Shown: one piece after another, positions 33,753 through 46,138 of the stretch
Layout: each line of letters begins with the position of its first letter
Position numbering within the stretch: the first letter of the stretch is position 1
Source: Nymphaea colorata
Lineage: Eukaryota > Streptophyta > Magnoliopsida > Nymphaeales > Nymphaeaceae
NCBI RefSeq assembly: GCF_008831285.2
Contig: NC_045139.1
Coordinates: 29,987,206 to 30,051,205, forward strand
Direction of reading: 5' to 3'
DNA: 64,000 nt
The notes under the pieces: model-generated
What the model was told of the DNA's origin: nothing
Seen by the model: only the letters and a program-made list of their open reading frames with translations
The model's database searches: none
Program-made: the position numbers and the translations under genes

Positions 33753-35048
33753 ATGGAGAACCAGACGTCGTCGGCGATTGCGGGGCCGGGATCGGCGAGA
33801 TCGGAGGACGATGCAGCGTCGGCATCCGCTTCTGCATCGAACCCCAACCCGATGCAGGCATGGTGGGAGGGGATAGCCCGCGCCCGCTCGAGGATCCACG
33901 CCCTCTCTGCCATTGTTGGATCCTCTCCTTCCCTCGACTCCCTCGCCGACTCAGACCGCCCTGCCAAGGCCCTTCTAGACAGCCCCGACGTCTCCTCCGC
34001 CGTCTCCTCCGCCTTGTCCGCTCCGCTCTCCGGCGCCGGAGACAACCCCCTCTGCCAGTGGCTCTACGAGACCTTCCAGACGTCCGATTCCGACCTCCAC
34101 CTCGTCGTTCTCCGCTACATCCCCCTTCTCGCCGGAACCTACCTCTCCCGCGTCGTCTCCGCCTCCCGGGAAGAGCCTCTCGCGGGATTCGAGGCCGTGC
34201 TGCTTTCTCTCTACGCCGCAGAGACGAAGGCCCGAGCCGGGAAGCCTCTCTTGGTCAACGTTCCTGACCTATCCTACCCGAGTCTCTACCACGCCCCACG
34301 CAACCCTCCTCCTACAGCAAATCCCAAGCTCGGCGTTACCCCTCCGACGCCTCCCCCGGTCGTTGGTGTACTGTCACCTCCCCTGGAACCGCAGAACGCC
34401 GTGAAATCGACGAAGAGGGCCGGCATTGTCGCGGTGGCCCTCGATTGGTACTACCGGAAGATCTCCCTCATGCCCGCTGCGTCGAAGGTGGAATTCTGCG
34501 AGTACCTCATCGGGTGGGCCGGCCAGAGCTGCCCATGTGTGCATGATTTGGATCGGGACGATGCTACCAGCTTGAGGCTGACCACGTTCTCCGAGGAGGA
34601 GCAAGTTGATTCGGAATGTTCGGAGCCGGCCGTGGAGGAAGAATTGGGGAAGATGAGTATCAAAGATGGACCTTCCTGCAATGGTTCGATTGTGGAAAAT
34701 AAGCTTTCCGTTGTAATTGCGGGTGCTGTAATTTCAGTCTCCAACGTAAGGGGAGCGAGGATTCCTCTTCCATGGGAACTTGTGCAGCCGATCTTAAGGA
34801 TCTTAGGCCACTGTCTTTTGGCTCCATTGAATCCACAGGAAGTGAGGGATGCTGCATCAATCGCCATCCGGTGTCTGTATGCCCGAGCTACACACGATCT
34901 GTTCCCGCAAGTCATCATTCCCACCCGGAGCTTGATTCAACTTGATAGGAGCACCAGATTGGCTGCCATGGCCGTTGCAAGTTCGAATTCTAACGTTAAC
35001 ACGCCTACAAAACCGAAAAAGCCAGAGATCCTTTTGGTTTCTAAATGA
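33753..35048 (+). CDS. HYC: Hyccin family protein (PI4-kinase complex subunit)
   Basis: A 431-residue hyccin (FAM126-type) protein in one uninterrupted exon. In animals hyccin stabilises the PI4KIIIalpha-TTC7-EFR3 complex that makes PI4P at the plasma membrane; the Arabidopsis HYC proteins hold the same place in the PI4K-alpha1 complex. Family segments seen: a short Ala/Ser-rich acidic N-terminus, QAWWEGIARARSRIHAL (about 35-51), PLCQWLYETF (about 98-107), VVLRYIPLLAGTYL, FEAVLLSLYAAE, and near the end LPWELVQPILRILGHCLL and EVRDAASIAIRCLYARA. A Pro-rich linker and an acidic stretch (EEEQVDSECSE) separate the halves. The start is the ATG at 33,753; the frame stays open upstream to a GTG at 33,690, which I do not use. 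The coding region is GC-rich, especially in its first half. Confidence 0.95.
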   Translation: MENQTSSAIAGPGSARSEDDAASASASASNPNPMQAWWEGIARARSRIHALSAIVGSSPSLDSLADSDRPAKALLDSPDVSSAVSSALSAPLSGAGDNPLCQWLYETFQTSDSDLHLVVLRYIPLLAGTYLSRVVSASREEPLAGFEAVLLSLYAAETKARAGKPLLVNVPDLSYPSLYHAPRNPPPTANPKLGVTPPTPPPVVGVLSPPLEPQNAVKSTKRAGIVAVALDWYYRKISLMPAASKVEFCEYLIGWAGQSCPCVHDLDRDDATSLRLTTFSEEEQVDSECSEPAVEEELGKMSIKDGPSCNGSIVENKLSVVIAGAVISVSNVRGARIPLPWELVQPILRILGHCLLAPLNPQEVRDAASIAIRCLYARATHDLFPQVIIPTRSLIQLDRSTRLAAMAVASSNSNVNTPTKPKKPEILLVSK

Positions 35049-38000
35049 CGATCATATAACTTCTTTAGGCATCCCCAAGCTGGTGAATGAAGCCATGGAA
35101 GTTTGATACTGAGCGAATTTGAGATTTAGCGTATGTATACTTGCGAAAATTGGCATTAGCATATTTCAATCTTGTGAATGCACTCAGTTTGTGGTTCTAA
35201 CTCCTGCGAATTGTTTTGCACTGCAGTTGAGTTCTAATGTATAGTCTTGGTTTCCTATATTTATCGACTTCTGTTTGGTTGCTGCGGTACCTGTCTCTCC
35301 GGGGGTGATTGTAGTGGTCGGCAGAAGCTTGTGATTTTTCTAGAACAGTTGCCGTTGAGTCCCATTATGATTCGGTTTAGTATTTTTTGTTAGATATTTT
35401 CTTCGTTTATGTTGCTTCAATGGGAGGAATGATTCTAGGACTGATTGATCATGATTTGTTTCTATTTGTTGTTTATGTACATGCCTTGCTTCGATCCTCA
35501 TTCATCCTTTCTCCTTTGGAGATTTTTGTCGATTACCCATAAGGACTGCTGGAATTTTCTTCCTGCAATGAGACATGATACATTCATGTTCTTGAATTTT
35601 TTCTGGAAGTGGTTTTCTGTAACATAGTCCCGCCCTTTTCTACTATTATCTGAAACCGTTTCCTTCAAATTTTGAATTCATTCACTTGAGGGATCAGGTT
35701 CCTTGGGAGATTAGAAAAAATCTTGTTTAGGGAGTCTGCTGGTAAACAAGCTAGTACGGATATTGGAAATTGGAATTAGAACGGCAACCAGGTGATATCA
35801 CACCTACAAACAAAAACTGCTCAATTCCCAATAAGTCCTAAGTCAATGTCCTATGCTCGGTATTTTATCAATTTAATTATGGACATTGCCTGAAATTCCT
35901 TCCTTTTCAATCTTCTACATTTTGCTGACGTGGTTTCTGGGATTATAATACGTTGAGAGTAAAAAACTAGGGCTAAGTGTGCTTTGGAGTTAAATAGTTT
36001 GTGAAAATTTGCTTCTGATTATCAGGGTGGCTAGGATAGATTTCATGCTCAGAGACTAGAACAATTTCTTCATGTTAGGAACTATGATAATTTTATATGA
36101 TCAATGGATATGGCAAGGGACCCCTGCAGTTTGTTTCCCTCCAACAGGTCATTTTATATCTTGAGTTAGAGAAGGGTTGAGTGGATCTCCATCACATTTG
36201 TCATTAGAGCATCTTTTTGTTCTAATAAGGCAAGAGCAGGTTGTTTCATGAATTGCCTTATCATATATGAATCTTTCTTCAAAGAGCATTTTGTGCACAT
36301 GAGACAAGTCAAGGTATTGCCTCATTTAGATTAATGTTTGTGCCTTCATATCTATCCTTAGAACGAACCATGGCTACAAGTTGTAGTAAAATCACAAAAC
36401 TTTTGGATCCACTTTGTAACTATCCTGAAGGTTTTCAAAAGACAAGAATGAGAACGGGTTAAGGCTGAGCCCTTTATTTCCATTTAAGAACCAAATATTC
36501 TTGGTTTCCTTTTTCTTCTTTTCTGTTCTCGTCTCTATTTGGTTGCTGGGCCTACTTAAAAGCTCTAATGGGGAGAGTATATTGTCTGGGAAGTGACTTG
36601 TCTGATATCCTATATGAGTGATTAGAGGCTGTCACCAAGATTAAGAGTCATCATGGAATCTTTGCTTCCATATCTTCTTATGTGGCTTTTGGCTGGTACC
36701 AGAGCTTGGAAACCATGGTTTGAATTCTCCTAATTACTGCAGTTTTTTTTTTCTTTTTCAATCTCTTCCACCACACTTGATGACGGGCATGAGCTCCTTT
36801 AGTTTGAAATGCAGAAGCAAGTATCATCTTCTAGAAGGAAAGCCTCTCACTGGAGTCGATTCAAACCATGTCTAAGTGCTTGTTGATGAAACCTTTTTCT
36901 TGAAATTATGCTCTAGACGATAGTGTAGTTGCAGACACGACTTCTATGTTCAGGATGACAATTCAGTTACACAAAACACAGATTTCTGTAACTTGTAAGC
37001 TTGAACGGCATGCCAGATCATTCACACATGGAACTTTCCTGGTGGTGAACGATGTGAGGCTTTTCAAATTCACTGGACCATATATGTGCCTTAGTATTAT
37101 GTATAATGCAATTTGACAGAATGCAAATTATGCGAAACCGCATATTTATGTTTTGTGTTGTCACTTCATGCCAACTATAACAAATGTGAAAAAAGTATAT
37201 CGATCAACATTCATACGGAGTCTATGGAGCTTATGCACACTACCAACTGAGTTTGAGGAACTCGTCTATGAAATTGGACTTCCAAACATGGTATCCAGAA
37301 ATGCAGAAGATATGAATATTTTTGGCTGGAAGCATATGAAGAAATTGATTTTCATCGAAAAGAAAAACGTGCTGTTTTAGTTGGTGACATCTTGTTTTCC
37401 CTTTTAGTTTAAAGTGCAAGATCAATGTTTCTGTTGCATCTGCTCATTTTTCCTACCTTTATTTGGTTTGTTCATATCCGTAGAGCATTTCAAGCAAGCT
37501 TCTGAAAATTTATGGTCGTTTAACTTGCTGGCTCTTCAAAAGAAATTATTTATGCAGCATTATAAGTCGCTCACTGCAATCTATTGCAGTTTTACCATGC
37601 TGTTATCTCTTAGAGGATGGCAGTGACCCGTGTTCACTCTGATTTGGTTGACTGAACTGCTTTTATTTATCACTAGAAGCTGAATACTGGGAGCGTCCAA
37701 GTAAATTCATTTTGAGAAGATAACTTGACTGGATAAAAGCTTGGTCTATTCTGAGTTGTTTTCTAACTTTGGGAGACGGTAGGGCTGTAGTAAGGTCTGG
37801 ATCGAGGTTGATATCCTATGCCCAAGCTAATATGCACTATGCCTTTGTTTCTGCTCATGTTTCAGTTGCAGCAGCAATAATGTTAGTAAAATTTATGAAT
37901 CATGAAGACACCTCCATGGCAATATAGAAACCTAATCAGGTGACTGGTTGATTGTGCACATAGAACACTTTTAAGGGATATGACAGAACATAACTTATCT

Positions 38001-39230
38001 GTCTGCCACCTTCTTTCTCTCGCTTTTCTTAAGCTGGTAGTTTGGGATGCAGCTGCACAAGATCTAAGCAATCCTTGCTTCTCAAATGATATGAGACAAT
38101 GCTTCTGATGGAATATCAATTCACTGCCTGGAAGGTATCAAATGGTCCTTGGATTTTCATTTGCTAACCTGCGATTAGCCTACAGGTGGAATCCTATTCA
38201 TGGTTGGATTTTTGTGGGATTTAAGTCTGATTTTTCTAGTTTGTCTCCCAAGTGGACACTAGGGAGTTAATTCCATTATAGTGCATGAAGAATAAAACAA
38301 GAACGAGGCTCCAACGAATGGCTTTTGCAGTGAACAAAGTTTGTGGATCGCAACCTTAGTGTTCAAGGCCGCACTATGATCTTTTGCTTTTAGAATTTCT
38401 TAGTCCTTCTCTTGCGTCTCTTCTGTAGACTATACCTTTTAGACGCCTTGCAAAACCTTTTTGGTTAATTCATGCTATCGATATCCCACTTCACTGCTTT
38501 CATATGAATTTTCTTGCCGTCGAATTTATAGGATTCCTAAACTTTGTGTGATTCTGAAGCATTTAGTCCCCAACTGAACAGCCACATGGGTGAAGACAAA
38601 ACCACTTAGTTGGCTTAAACATAAAACACTTGCAATTCTGAACTCGAATCAGATGCTCCCCAACTCATTAATGTGATAAATTTTTTTCTCGTGTGGAGTC
38701 GGTGGACACAGTTAGTGTATACAGTTAATCTAAGCAGCGATGGGTGTGCCCTAATGTGCAGACACACACTTTTATATGGTTATAAAAAAAGGAACCTGGC
38801 AGACTACCTTTCTACTACTTTCTGAATAAATAAAAGGCTTACATCACGTTGGCCACAAATAAAAATGGAATAACAACCACAGGAGGATAAACAGGAATGT
38901 TCATTTAAAAAGCAAAAATTCCGTCGTTTTTAGGACAAGATCTAGGAGGTAACCAGGCAGATAAGGGGGGCCCCACGTGGAATCTCCGTGAATTTACCAA
39001 AATAACCTTTCGTTGCCCCATGAATGAAAATAACGTTGGAAACGTTAACCTCTCGATATAGGCTTGCCTCGTCCTTGTAGATGGGTCCGGGGTAGATTTT
39101 CTCGGGCGGCGAATTTAAAGGGCATTTTTGGCATAAAGTAACAGGGAGCGGCACCACTGCTCTCGGTTTCTGTCGTCTTGGGCCTGCGGGGGCTTTTGCC
39201 TTTGGTGCTTCTCCCTCCCCCGCGGAGAAG
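35049..39230. other. Intergenic, no recognised gene
   Basis: This is the 3' flank of the hyccin gene and the upstream region of the PP2C gene. The bases just after 35,048 should be the hyccin 3' untranslated region. Short frames occur (for example plus 37,153-37,380) but match no family. No repeats stand out. Sequence from about 39,000 to 39,230 becomes GC-rich and is probably the PP2C 5' leader. Confidence 0.55.
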
Positions 39231-42200
39231 ATGACGGGGACTTGTTTGGGAACGATGAAGTTCGCGGACTTGGGCGCGAATTTCGCACCCCAGCGGACGA
39301 TCTCCGATCCTTCGTGGGCCTTCCGTCCGACTAGGAACTGGAGCAGGGCCGCTCCGATCAAACCGGCGCCCCACTCTCCGGTATCGGTTCTAGGCCGTAG
39401 ACTCGGCCCCAGGCCTCCGCTTTCTTCCTCTTCCCCCGATTTCGGACTCGTTTCTTCTACGGGTATGTTCTCGCTCCCTCTCTGTCTCTAGCTCCATCTA
39501 TTTTTGCTTTCCATTTGTTTTCACTGGATTGGAGGTCTAGGATTTCCCACGATATGGATTTAATGAGTCGAAAACGTTTTTGTCTATTTTAACTATTAAT
39601 CTGCATTTATTTTTCTCCTAAATTTTGTCTATATTTTTGTCAAAGATTTCAATATGTCTGGACTATTTTAAGGTAGGCAAATTTCCTCAAATCTCTTGAA
39701 TGCTCGATTTTTCCTTGTCTTTTGGCCTAATATAATCGATTCGTACGGAGTCATATCCTTGTGCTAGTTGAACTCCTCGGCAACCGACTTTATCTTACAT
39801 TTGTTGCCATTTGTGTTGACCTTTGAGTCATCATGTTAGCTAATGTTGACTTTTCAATATCAAATTTGATCTTGAACATTCGCTTCTAACAATTTGGATC
39901 TCTTTAGCTCTCTTTACTATTTATTCGTGTTTCTTTTCTGGGTTTCCTTTTTTGGGTCAATGATTATAACTTTTTGACCTTGTTTTAAGCATATGAATCG
40001 TTACTTTCTCAGTTCATCTACAGCCTCTGCATCTCTTCATTGTCCAGTGTATGGCTGGTTTATGGGAATGGAGCTCCTTGCACACAGCACCGCTTGTTTT
40101 CGCCTTTGCTCTTTGAGATTGGTTTGGCTAATTCTCCTCCTCTCTTTTCCTGTACGGGCTTCGCTAATTTCTGCAGAGTTTCCCGATGGCAGCGTTGTGT
40201 TCCGCTTTGATGTTCTTGATGGCAACGCAACTGATGCGCAGCAGTTGGACACTTTACCAACTTTTTTCGAAAATTCAGGTCTTCCGACCGAAGATTCTCC
40301 GGGGTCAAGATCTGGTGAGATGGAAAATAGTCTACAGTTCTCTGATCATGGAGACCGAATGGAACTCGATGACGAGACTTGCCACTTTGATGTTCAAGAG
40401 GAAAATGAGCAAATTAAACCTGAAAATGATTTAGCAGATTCACACGGACGTGTTAGTGAGAGACAAAGTGTAGATGAATATCGTGCATGCATTTCTGATG
40501 CAGAGAAGGTGACAACGAATGCACCGCTGGAAGATGCAGAAGGTAGAAGCGTTGCGGATGAAGATGTCGGGAAGGTTTGTCAAGAAGACTTTGGATCCAA
40601 TGGTGATGTACGGGGAGTATCAAGCACTTTTGTTATTGAAGAAGAGGTAGAGGGTGCTCAACTATCGAGTGGAATTGCAGACATTTCATCTACTAACCGT
40701 ATAGGCACTACCGGTAGAGAGTTGGATCAGATTTCTCATGAAGTTCCTGCTTCAAAAGGTGACCTACAAGGAGGATCAAGTAATTTTGTCAATGAGAAAG
40801 AGGTTGAAGATGTTAAATATTTGAATGCAAGTGAAGATTTTTCATCTGCTAGAGAAAATATGCTCACTATAATTGAAGAGGTAGAGGTGGGCCATCAGGG
40901 AACGGAGCTAGAGCAGGCTTCTGTTGAAGTGTCTGTACCAAAGGGTGATCTACAAGGGTCACCAAGCATTTTGATGATTAAGGAGGTTGCTGAAGATGTT
41001 GAGCCATTGGACCGAAGTAGAGATATTTCCACCACTGTAAAGAGTGCTGGTCTCATGGATGGAGAAGTGGAGCAGGTAGAAGAGGAAATTGATGTACCAA
41101 GAGCTGATCCTGAGGGAATAAGAAGTACTTACATACTGAAGAAAAAGATGGAAGGAGTTGGACCATTGAATGGAGACAACAAATTTTCAACTACTCAAAG
41201 CATGGATGTTCTTAATGGAGAGTCGCAGCAGTCAGAGGAAGATTCTGTATCTGAGGGTAACCTGGCACACTTGACAAGTACTTCACTGGCAGTGGAAAAG
41301 GGTGAAGGCAATGAATTACTGAATAGTGCGGAAGGTGCTTCATCTACTACAATGAACAAGAGTTTAGGTGGAGACATAGAATATGTATCTCAGCAGAACT
41401 TCAATAATTTATTTGAAAATATAGAGCTGGTAAGCCTTGAAAAGCCACTTTTTGTTGATTTGTCTTTTGAAGTCTTCATTTCAGTATTTCACATAAGTCA
41501 AAGGTTATGAAAAACACATGTTTTTCTAAGTTTTGCCCAAGGAACTGCTCGTTTCCTAGATTTCCAAAAGATGATCCTTTAGGTTATTGTGAAAGTGAAA
41601 CTGTTACCAGTGACTTGCTGTAATTGAAAATTCCTTTTCGTAAAAGCATGGAGATGCTGCAGTAAAGAGGAATTTGACCCCTGATATTTTCTTGTTGGTA
41701 GGAACTCATGTTTTTCCAGGTTTGCCCAATAAACCATTTATTTCCAAAATTCTCCAACAGAAGAACCTTGAAGTTAATGCAGAACTGCTATTGCTGAGCC
41801 TGCTCTAGTTGAAAGTTCCTTTTCGTAAAATCATGGAGATGCTGCAGCGAAGAGGAATTAGGCCCCAAATGTCTTTTTGTTTGTCAGTAATGTCAACGAG
41901 TCAAACTTAGGTAATAATGAGTATTCATCAGAATTACAAATTCGATAGAGTGCCGGGTGGAAGGAAGCTCAAATTGAATCTTCCTGAATTTTTAAAGAAG
42001 GCCGAGAGTCCAATCCAAGATCCACTTAAATCCATATTCCAGGTGGGTCCCTTTCTGATTAAGTTATAGTCTAATAAGTGGGCAAAAGATTAATGTTGGA
42101 GTCCATATACTATTGGAATAACATATCCTCTGTTCAAATCCCATCATGTCCACTTATTAAATCCATATGCAATGACCTATTCAGATCATCCCAGAATCTG

Positions 42201-45200
42201 AATCCATCTCTGCATATGACCATGTAAATTGAGTCCTAGCTGATTCTTACTCAGATTCGGCCTTTTCTTACCAAAGTCAGCTTAACATGTTTGAGTCTGC
42301 TCCCTTCACGTCCTCTGTGTATTGAGAAGGACCAGCACCATAGATCTATGTATCAACTCCTAAAAAGTAACATGTAAAGGCGTTCACTAAATACATGTTC
42401 AACAATATAAACAGACAATTCACTAAACATAAGCCGACAATTTGAACCAAAATAGTAGGACGGAACTGTCTCCAATGTAACTTAGTATTTATGAAGATAA
42501 AATTTGTGTCATGTTAGTGTAACAGTGTTGCTATACTACTATCTCTCTTCCTAGTAAATGTGCATTGTCATGATCTGGACACTGTGATTGAAGTTTATGA
42601 GATTCGCATAGTATATTCTGATTACGCATAATAGTTTATTCCATGTGTTCTAGAAAATGAAATTGATTCTTGATTGACTCATCTGAATGGGAGAATTGCT
42701 TTTAATACTTTATGCCTAGTTCTGGAAAATGGAGTTAATTCTTTGTCCTATCATCAATATGAGAATGGTTTTATGTTTTTCTAGTCTAATTTGCAGGCGA
42801 GCTTTTTTTTTTTCCCATTGAGAGAAGAACTATCTTGTGGTTTTGTAGTCAAATTTTGGAACTAAGATGGCTTTTTTGATAGGAAGAAGAATGTGTTACA
42901 AATGAATCACCTGAAGTTGAACATCCAGAAGGAGGTGAAAAATATGGTGGAAGTTCAAAGCTTCAGGACTCGGGAGTTCCCAACATTATGGATGTGCAGG
43001 CTACTCTAGATATTAATCAGTATGGTCACTGATCCTTGTCTATCTTTAGCATTATGTCTGGCGTGATATGCATATATTAATTATTCAATTGAAGATATGC
43101 ATGCGCATGTGCTTTTCCAATAATAATTTACATATCCTTTTATAATGTCAGGCGGATCTTTGACAATGACTTTTAGTGATTGCCATATTATATGTTGTGC
43201 TTGTTTAATGATTTGTTCTTTACTGAGTAAAGTATGAACAGAGTACAGCTGGTAAAATTTAGTGAGGCTTTGTGATGGATCCTATCTCAAGCTATCTTGA
43301 ATTAAATAATTTGCTTATTGGAAACAGATATTAGTAGGTTTAGTTCCAATAGTAACTTTTTTGTTTCTTATAACTTTTACTTTTTCATTTCGTAGTGAAA
43401 GACAATTTCCAGGACCAAGTTTGAACCTCTCTTCCGGTGTGGCCATGCTTCCTCATCCCTCCAAGGTACATTATGCACTAGAGTCTTGATATACCCATGA
43501 AATGTAAAGAAATATCTCTAGGAAACTAATCTTAGTTGTTGGAGTGTTGATGCTGACAATGATGCCATGTAACTTGTTCTAGATCTTAAAGCACTTACCT
43601 TCATGCTACATGTATAAAATGATTAATGGCCTAGGGTGCTTAAACTTTCAAGAATAATTTTCATCTTGTACATCAACTTTATCCTGTATTCTTCTATTTC
43701 ATACTTCACATACTAGTGATGGAGCCAGAAAAAAGGTTGAAACATGAAAATGAAAAGATCAGCTCCATTGGTCTATTCCAACTTTGCACTTTCATTTTAT
43801 TGACATAAATGAGAACTTCAAAGATAAAAGTTCACATACTAATGATGGAGCCAGAAAAAGGTTGAAACATGAAAATAAAAAGATCAGCTCCATTGGTCTA
43901 CCCCAAGTTTGCAGTTTGCATTTTCATTTTATTGACATAAATGAGAACTTCAAAGATAAAGGTTTTATATTCCCATGTTTATGTTAGATAATTTATAGGA
44001 AAAAGTTGATGAAATTACATGACGCAAAGTCTGTCCACTTGGCCTGTGGTATTTACAGACTAAATTTCATGAACCTGATCTGGTATTCTTCCATTCCATA
44101 CTTCACATGCCAGTGGTGGAGACAGAAAAAACTTTAGTTTTTTGGGTTGGGGGGATTCACATTTTTCACAAATCTTAGGAGCGGCCAGTTCATATTTTCT
44201 ACAACATTGAGGGTGCCCATTTGGCTCCACCCTGGTCACATGTTCAAGATGCTATATTTTGATATGAGAACCATGTATTTCCTTAAATAAAATGCTTTTT
44301 TCAAGGTTGAAACATGAACATGAAAAAATTAGCTCCACCAGTTTACCCCAACTTTGCACTTGATTTTGTTGACATTTAAGAAAATATTGAAGGTAATGCT
44401 TTTCTCTTGTGACCATATATGTTACATAATATATAGAAACAAATTGATGAAATTATATGACGCAAGGTCTGTCTACTTTGTTTAATTTTGTCAAGTGGGC
44501 TGTTTGAATTATTACTTTTTAACATGGAATTGTTGTCTGATGGCAAAGTTGTGGTTAATCATGTAGTCAGGCTTTGACAGGTGGAGAGGATGCCTTCTTT
44601 TTGTCAAACAATAACTGGCTGGGAGTGGCTGATGGAGTTGGACAATGGTCGCTTGAAGGTATATCCATGTACTTTTGCTGTTTATTTTTTTTATTTCATA
44701 ATATGCTTCTTTTTCTTTAATCGGATATTTATGTTTGAGAAAAGTCTTTTGTTTGAATTTGGTTAAATTACTTTAAGCCAATGATTGGATGTTATCGACA
44801 GCCTTCCTTGTACTAGTGGATGTTTGATCTTTGCATTATTAAAATCGGTTTTCCAATTCACCCTGATTTTCCGACTATTGTACCTTTAACTTTCAACAGA
44901 AATATTTTCTTCTTTAGGGAAACAAATCATATACATATGTATAGATTTTCTTATAATCCTTTAGAAAAAAAATATGATGTTATAAACTGTGATAAGTTTT
45001 GGAAAATATTTGTTATTTTGATGAGGAATTTTATTTGATTATTCCTTACTTGAGCTCACTTCAGTTATTTATGGGCGTTTTTAAGCTCCTCATGTTAATT
45101 TATTAGTATGCAGTGTTAAATTATTTGATTTTTCTAATATCTGTGTTCGACTTCTTAGGTGTTGTTCATTTGTTGTATGCAAGTCTTAATGCAGGATTAG

Positions 45201-46094
45201 TTAATTTATTAGCATCCAGTGTTGAATTAGTGAAAATTTTGATCTGTGTTAGACTTCCTTAAATGTTGTTCATTTGATATATGCAGGAATTAATGCCGGG
45301 CTATATGCTAGGGAGCTCATGGACAATTGTTTTAAGTTCGCCTCTGATCATGGAGGAACTCTAATCAAACCAGAGCAGCTAGTTCTACATGCTGCTGCAG
45401 AAACAAATTCTGCTGGCTCATCTACAGTTTTAGTTGCTAAATTTGATGGTCAGGTATATTTGAGGGCTATTAGTATTCAGTGATATTCTTCACCTTCATT
45501 CTGTCAAATGAGATTTTTTTTTTCATACATTATTTCTTGATAATCGGAATTAGAGAAAAGAAAAATAAAAGCACTGCAAAACAATCACTGAGGATGGATT
45601 CTATCTAGAGTAACCAGAAACACCATATAAGCTTGGCAAGTACACTTCCCACAAGGCATAATTCAGAAGCAAGAAGCTAGGCAGTTATCATTTTGGAAAG
45701 ACCTATGGAAGTGTGATGTTTGATGAGCTTGCGTGCCCTTCCAAAGGAATTACCACTAATCATAGACAAGAAGACACTGAGAGAGAAATGACCTGTTTTT
45801 CAAGGATTATGCTTCCTGAAAAAGAAACTAAGCTTCCTCTTCAATTTTTTCATGTTTCATTTCTCTTTTTGCTTCTAATTTGCTTCATTTTCTGTTTTTG
45901 GCTCACATCTGGTTTGACTTCTAGTTTGTTCCCTCCTTTTTGCTTCCTAAATTTCTGGTGGCTTTGTTTCCTGCTAATGTTTCTAGATTGCTTCTCGTGT
46001 GCTTCCATAGTTAGCTCTGTTTTTTATCTGATAAGCATGGCACAGAGATCTAGAGTACTTTTTTCTCCACGCCACCTGAGGCCAATGTGATCTG

Positions 46095-46138
<44 letters not shown>

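Noticed and set aside
39993-40176. Upstream part of the exon-2 frame as the true N-terminus of the PP2C
   Set aside because: The CTGCAG acceptor at 40,171-40,176 joins exon 1 in frame, and exon 1 has a plausible transit-type N-terminus. The other acceptors tested run into stops or lose the frame.
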